Part shown: piece after piece, positions 61,666 through 64,000 of the stretch
How the letters are laid out: each line of letters starts with the position of its first letter
How positions within the stretch are numbered: position 1 is the stretch's first letter
NCBI GenBank assembly: GCA_934718135.1
Contig: CAKUZW010000001.1
Coordinates: 491,017-555,016, forward strand
From: an uncultured Candidatus Melainabacteria bacterium
GTDB taxonomy: Bacteria; Cyanobacteriota; Vampirovibrionia; Gastranaerophilales; Gastranaerophilaceae
Direction of reading: 5' to 3'
DNA: 64,000 nt
Notes under the pieces: model-generated
The model's database searches: none
The model's input: only the letters and a program-made list of their open reading frames with translations
Told to the model about the DNA's origin: nothing
Position numbers and translations under genes: made by a program

Positions 61666-62091
61666 CTATTTCTTATCTCTTCCGGTCTTGAATGCAAAGT
61701 ATTTGAACAAAACATACGTCACGACAGACACCAAAAATATTGATATGAATTGGGAAATGTAGACATTTTTTATTGCAAATTTAACCAACAATTCCAAAAT
61801 TATTACATTTATAAAATAACTTACCGCCCAAGTTGAACAGCATTTTAGGTATTCTTTCAAATAATTGCCTTTGGTACAGAATACAAAAAACTTTTGGTTA
61901 AAATATGAAAAAACAGACGAAATAGTCCACTGCAAAACTACACACAATTGATAATGAGCTTGCCCCAAAAGATAAACCGCAACCGCAAATATTATATATG
62001 AAATTGCGGCATTCACTCCTCCGATAAACAAAAATCTTATTTTATCCGGAATTTTACACCATTTTTCATAAATTATTTTCAAAACTTCCAT
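61666..62091 (-). CDS. GtrA-like membrane protein
   Basis: A 141-aa protein with four membrane helices. RFLFIGGVNAAISYIIFAV, SSVFSYFNQKFFVF and YVLFKYFAFKT match the GtrA family, which often moves undecaprenyl-linked sugars for cell-surface polysaccharide modification. No glycosyltransferase is adjacent. Located 25 bases downstream of the nitroreductase gene, so the three genes 61666-63501 may form one operon. Confidence 0.88.
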   Translation of the reverse strand: MEVLKIIYEKWCKIPDKIRFLFIGGVNAAISYIIFAVAVYLLGQAHYQLCVVLQWTISSVFSYFNQKFFVFCTKGNYLKEYLKCCSTWAVSYFINVIILELLVKFAIKNVYISQFISIFLVSVVTYVLFKYFAFKTGRDKK

Positions 62092-62116
62092 ATTAAAAGT
62101 CTATCACAAATAGGGG

Positions 62117-63016
62117 CTAACCTCTTACAATATTCCAAAAATATCGTTTCAATTTCTTCGACAGTGACAAATTATCAATATCTTTGTCGCCCTTAACTGT
62201 TGTTATTTTATACTCTTCCGGTTGGGTTGTTCGTTGATATTTCGCATCTGTTGCCCCAAAGAGCATAACATATCCGGGCTTATACCCATCAGGAATTTCT
62301 AAAAATTCGCAAAGTTCAGGAATTAATTTCAAACAAATTTGAGCAAACCCACACCACAAAGTTCCAACGCCTAAATTCTGAGCGTAAAGTTCAAAATAAC
62401 TTAGTGCAATTATCGGGTCTACATTTGCACACGGTGTATCAATCGGTGTAGAGACAACAATCATGTGTGGTGCTCCTCGAAAAATTACATCATCCCCGTT
62501 TAAAAACTCGTTTTTATAGTGTTGAAATTTTTTAGAAAGTGCGGAAACTTTTGTAGATAGAAGAATTTTCTTTATCGTGTTATTTGTTCGATTTCTGAAC
62601 CTATCCATAACTTCAACATCCTCAATCACAGATATATGTAATTTGTGACTATTACAGCCTGTTGGCACGTATTTGAGAATATTTTTCAACTTTTGCATTG
62701 TTTCTTGCGGAAGATTTTCATGCCTGTATTGTCTGAAACTTTTTCTGGACTTGATTAAATTTTCAAGTTGCTCAGCATTTGGATAATTGTTGCATGGTTC
62801 AGAATTTTCAGCTTTTTTATCAAAAACAGAAATTGCACCTGTCGGACAAATCGCTAAGCAATGTTGACATTTTAGGCATTTCTTTTCATCTTCTTTCAAA
62901 ACATGTGGAAATTTTTCGGCATTAAAATGAATAATATGCGAAATACAGTCTTTAACGCATTTTTCGCAGTGAATACACTTATTTTCATCAACTTTAAAAT
63001 TTAATTCTTTATTCAT
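62117..63016 (-). CDS. Ferredoxin-nitroreductase fusion protein
   Basis: A 299-aa redox protein. The N-terminus has a 2x[4Fe-4S] ferredoxin domain (CIHCEKCVKDC at 14-24 and CLKCQHCLAICPTG at 47-60), joined to an FMN nitroreductase domain (about 85-270: SRKSFRQYRHENLPQ, PTGCNSHKLHISVIED, ALSYFELYAQNLGVGTLWCG). Such fusions accept electrons from reduced ferredoxin-like donors and reduce nitro or other substrates. The start overlaps the upstream gene stop by four bases. Confidence 0.92.
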   Translation of the reverse strand: MNKELNFKVDENKCIHCEKCVKDCISHIIHFNAEKFPHVLKEDEKKCLKCQHCLAICPTGAISVFDKKAENSEPCNNYPNAEQLENLIKSRKSFRQYRHENLPQETMQKLKNILKYVPTGCNSHKLHISVIEDVEVMDRFRNRTNNTIKKILLSTKVSALSKKFQHYKNEFLNGDDVIFRGAPHMIVVSTPIDTPCANVDPIIALSYFELYAQNLGVGTLWCGFAQICLKLIPELCEFLEIPDGYKPGYVMLFGATDAKYQRTTQPEEYKITTVKGDKDIDNLSLSKKLKRYFWNIVRG

Positions 63017-63501
63017 ATTTTTTCCTCAATTTTAATTTGTTTGATTTTGTTTTCAATTCCTTTTTTAATAGTTTTATTAAGTCTGTTTATTTTATAGTTT
63101 ATATAAAAACTTCCGAAAACAATCCACCCGACAGGGTTATGTTTAATGTCCAAATCAAATTCTTTTTTTACATATCGCTCAATATTTTTGAGAATTTGAA
63201 GTGTTAACATTAGATTTGTGAATATCCAAAACACATCCGCAAAATTTATTATAAATTCATTCTGTATGCCTCTAATATCAAGAATGCCGGATATTATCTC
63301 TAACCCGATTAAAGTGCAAAACCAGTTATAACGGTGGATACATTTGCCTTTTTCGGGAAAAAGTTTATTGATATCGGTAATAAGTTTCCACAACCAAACG
63401 TACCAATAAATTCCAAGCGTAATTATAGAAAAAAATACAAGTTTTAAAGTTGAAGTTTTTCTAATATGCGGATTTGTACTTTCTGAATTTTTACCATTCA
63501 T
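63013..63501 (-). CDS. DUF4234-like small membrane protein
   Basis: A 162-aa protein with about three or four membrane segments. TLKLVFFSIITLGIYWYVWL followed by KLITDINKLFPEKGK is the DUF4234-type start, and NPVGWIVFGSFYINYKINRL another family-like piece near the C-terminus. The basic Lys-rich tail (KGIENKIKQIKIEEKI) is cytoplasmic. Function unknown. First gene of the putative operon with the nitroreductase and GtrA-like genes. Confidence 0.7.
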   Translation of the reverse strand: MNGKNSESTNPHIRKTSTLKLVFFSIITLGIYWYVWLWKLITDINKLFPEKGKCIHRYNWFCTLIGLEIISGILDIRGIQNEFIINFADVFWIFTNLMLTLQILKNIERYVKKEFDLDIKHNPVGWIVFGSFYINYKINRLNKTIKKGIENKIKQIKIEEKI

Positions 63502-63566
63502 AACAGACTTATTGTAGCATTTTAGAGAAGAATTTAAAATACTACAACAAATTTAAAAATAAGTCC

Positions 63567-63594
63567 TTGACATTCGAGATTTAATTGATAAAAT
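63567..63594 (+). promoter_or_regulatory. Promoter of tRNA-Ser
   Basis: TTGACA (63567-63572) and TAAAAT (63589-63594) with a 16-base spacer, ending about 20 bases before the tRNA. Confidence 0.6.
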
Positions 63595-63614
63595 AGTTAT
63601 ACAAACGATCGTTT

Positions 63615-63701
63615 GGAGAAGTGCCAGAGCGGTTGATCGGAGCGGTCTTGAAAACCGTCGAACGTGCGAGCGTTCCGTGGGTTCGAATCCCACCTTCTCC
63701 T
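63615..63701 (+). tRNA. tRNA-Ser (UGA)
   Basis: Complete cloverleaf with a long variable arm: acceptor GGAGAAG / CTTCTCC, D arm GCCAGAGCGGTTGATCGGAGC, anticodon loop CTTGAAA (anticodon UGA), variable arm AACGTGCGAGCGTT, T arm GTGGG-TTCGAAT-CCCAC. The base after the acceptor is T, where Ser tRNAs usually have G. CCA is not encoded. Confidence 0.95.
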
Positions 63702-63706
63702 AATTT

Positions 63707-63734
63707 AAAAGCCACCTTCCAAGGTGGCTTTTTT
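63707..63734 (+). terminator. Terminator of tRNA-Ser
   Basis: AAAAGCCACCTT, CC loop, AAGGTGGCTTTTTT. Confidence 0.85.
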
Positions 63735-63796
63735 AGTGTGTGTAAATATTTTTACTAAGTTACATCCTAATAAACTTTGTAAAAACAAAGAAAATG

Positions 63797-63818
63797 GGTC
63801 GGCTTTGTAAAGCCGACC
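63797..63818. other. Perfect hairpin in the terminal intergenic region
   Basis: GGTCGGCTTT, GT, AAAGCCGACC. A 10-base stem with a two-base loop and no T run. The last 180 bases of the window contain no visible gene, only short AACGGTT/AACGGAT repeats. Confidence 0.4.
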
Positions 63819-64000
63819 TGAAAAAGTCTATAAGTTATTTAATCTTATCTTAATTGTATTTTTACGATCAGTTTGGTTTGAACGGATAGAAGTATTATTG
63901 GGGAAAGTTGGCAATATATCGGTATTTGAGGGGTAGGAAATAATCAATCTATCCGTACACCAAAACGGTCAAATTAAACATTTTTAGGTTGAACGGTTAG

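Noticed and set aside
63797..63818. Intrinsic terminator at the window end
   Set aside because: The stem is perfect but neither side has a T run; kept only as a hairpin of unknown role.

Overview
The window is AT-rich bacterial chromosome. It most resembles a gut Gastranaerophilales (Vampirovibrionia, 'Melainabacteria', the non-photosynthetic sister group of Cyanobacteria). The reasons are a family of short prepilin-like proteins starting with FTLAEVLITLGIIG, many small lineage-restricted proteins, AT-biased codon use, tRNA genes without encoded CCA, and many dispersed palindromic repeats. This placement is an inference, because no 16S gene is present. I see no prophage, plasmid, transposase, rRNA or CRISPR array.

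Layout. 0-5.2 kb: repeat cluster, unknown 275-aa gene, gap, a lineage protein, a candidate small RNA, a decayed prepilin and tsaD. 5.5-8.5 kb: response regulator and small soluble histidine kinase, a prepilin with a very long repeat-filled leader, and an HTH regulator. 8.9-15.8 kb: gltX, a helical-repeat protein, tRNA-Gly, and an operon of parvulin, pepP-like, SpoU methylase and C_GCAxxG_C_C genes with one-base overlaps. 15.8-21 kb: DUF805 protein, RmuC, a glutamate-synthase-small-subunit-like oxidoreductase, a candidate small RNA and prs. 21-25.4 kb: ilvC, a YhaM-like exoribonuclease, two tandem thymidylate-kinase-like genes and a winged-helix-like protein. 25.4-30 kb: a membrane-anchored paralogue of the L7/L12 C-terminal domain beside rplL-rplJ and their L10 leader, a phosphoesterase, RqcP-like S4 protein, rpmA and rplU. 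30-36 kb: the overlapping operon murF-mraY-murD-ftsW-murG. 36-45 kb: M16 peptidase, purA, two HTH regulators, prepilin copy 1, ribD, UPF0173 hydrolase and gshB. 45-52 kb: prepilin copy 2, an AGCS symporter, family-4 UDG, two small DYVKSL-motif proteins, ychF and a prepilin whose leader is broken at a G9 tract. 52-64 kb: a giant GH13-like protein, ahcY, a DUF475/TerC-like membrane protein, a GIY-YIG protein at the edge of a repeat array, a strongly expressed pilin-like gene, tandem repeats, GtrA-like protein, ferredoxin-nitroreductase, DUF4234-like protein and tRNA-Ser.

What stands out. (1) Five prepilin-type genes and one relic share a DxNG-x4-PN type motif. Three of them carry dispersed palindromic repeats translated in frame between the start codon and the prepilin-peptidase site, so the insert would be cut off with the leader. 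(2) A sixth-style variant at 50.9-52.0 kb has a lectin-like C-terminus and a G9 tract that throws the leader out of frame by one base, as expected of a phase-variable surface protein. (3) Several small lineage-specific genes share an upstream motif around AAATACTTTATATAA with a conserved spacer, which looks like a regulon; one copy drives no visible ORF but is followed by an intrinsic terminator. (4) Two other intergenic stretches look like small RNAs with CCUCC-type anti-Shine-Dalgarno segments before a terminator.

Most core genes are secure. Functions of the small lineage-specific proteins are unknown, and the small RNAs, regulon and phase variation are hypotheses from sequence alone.
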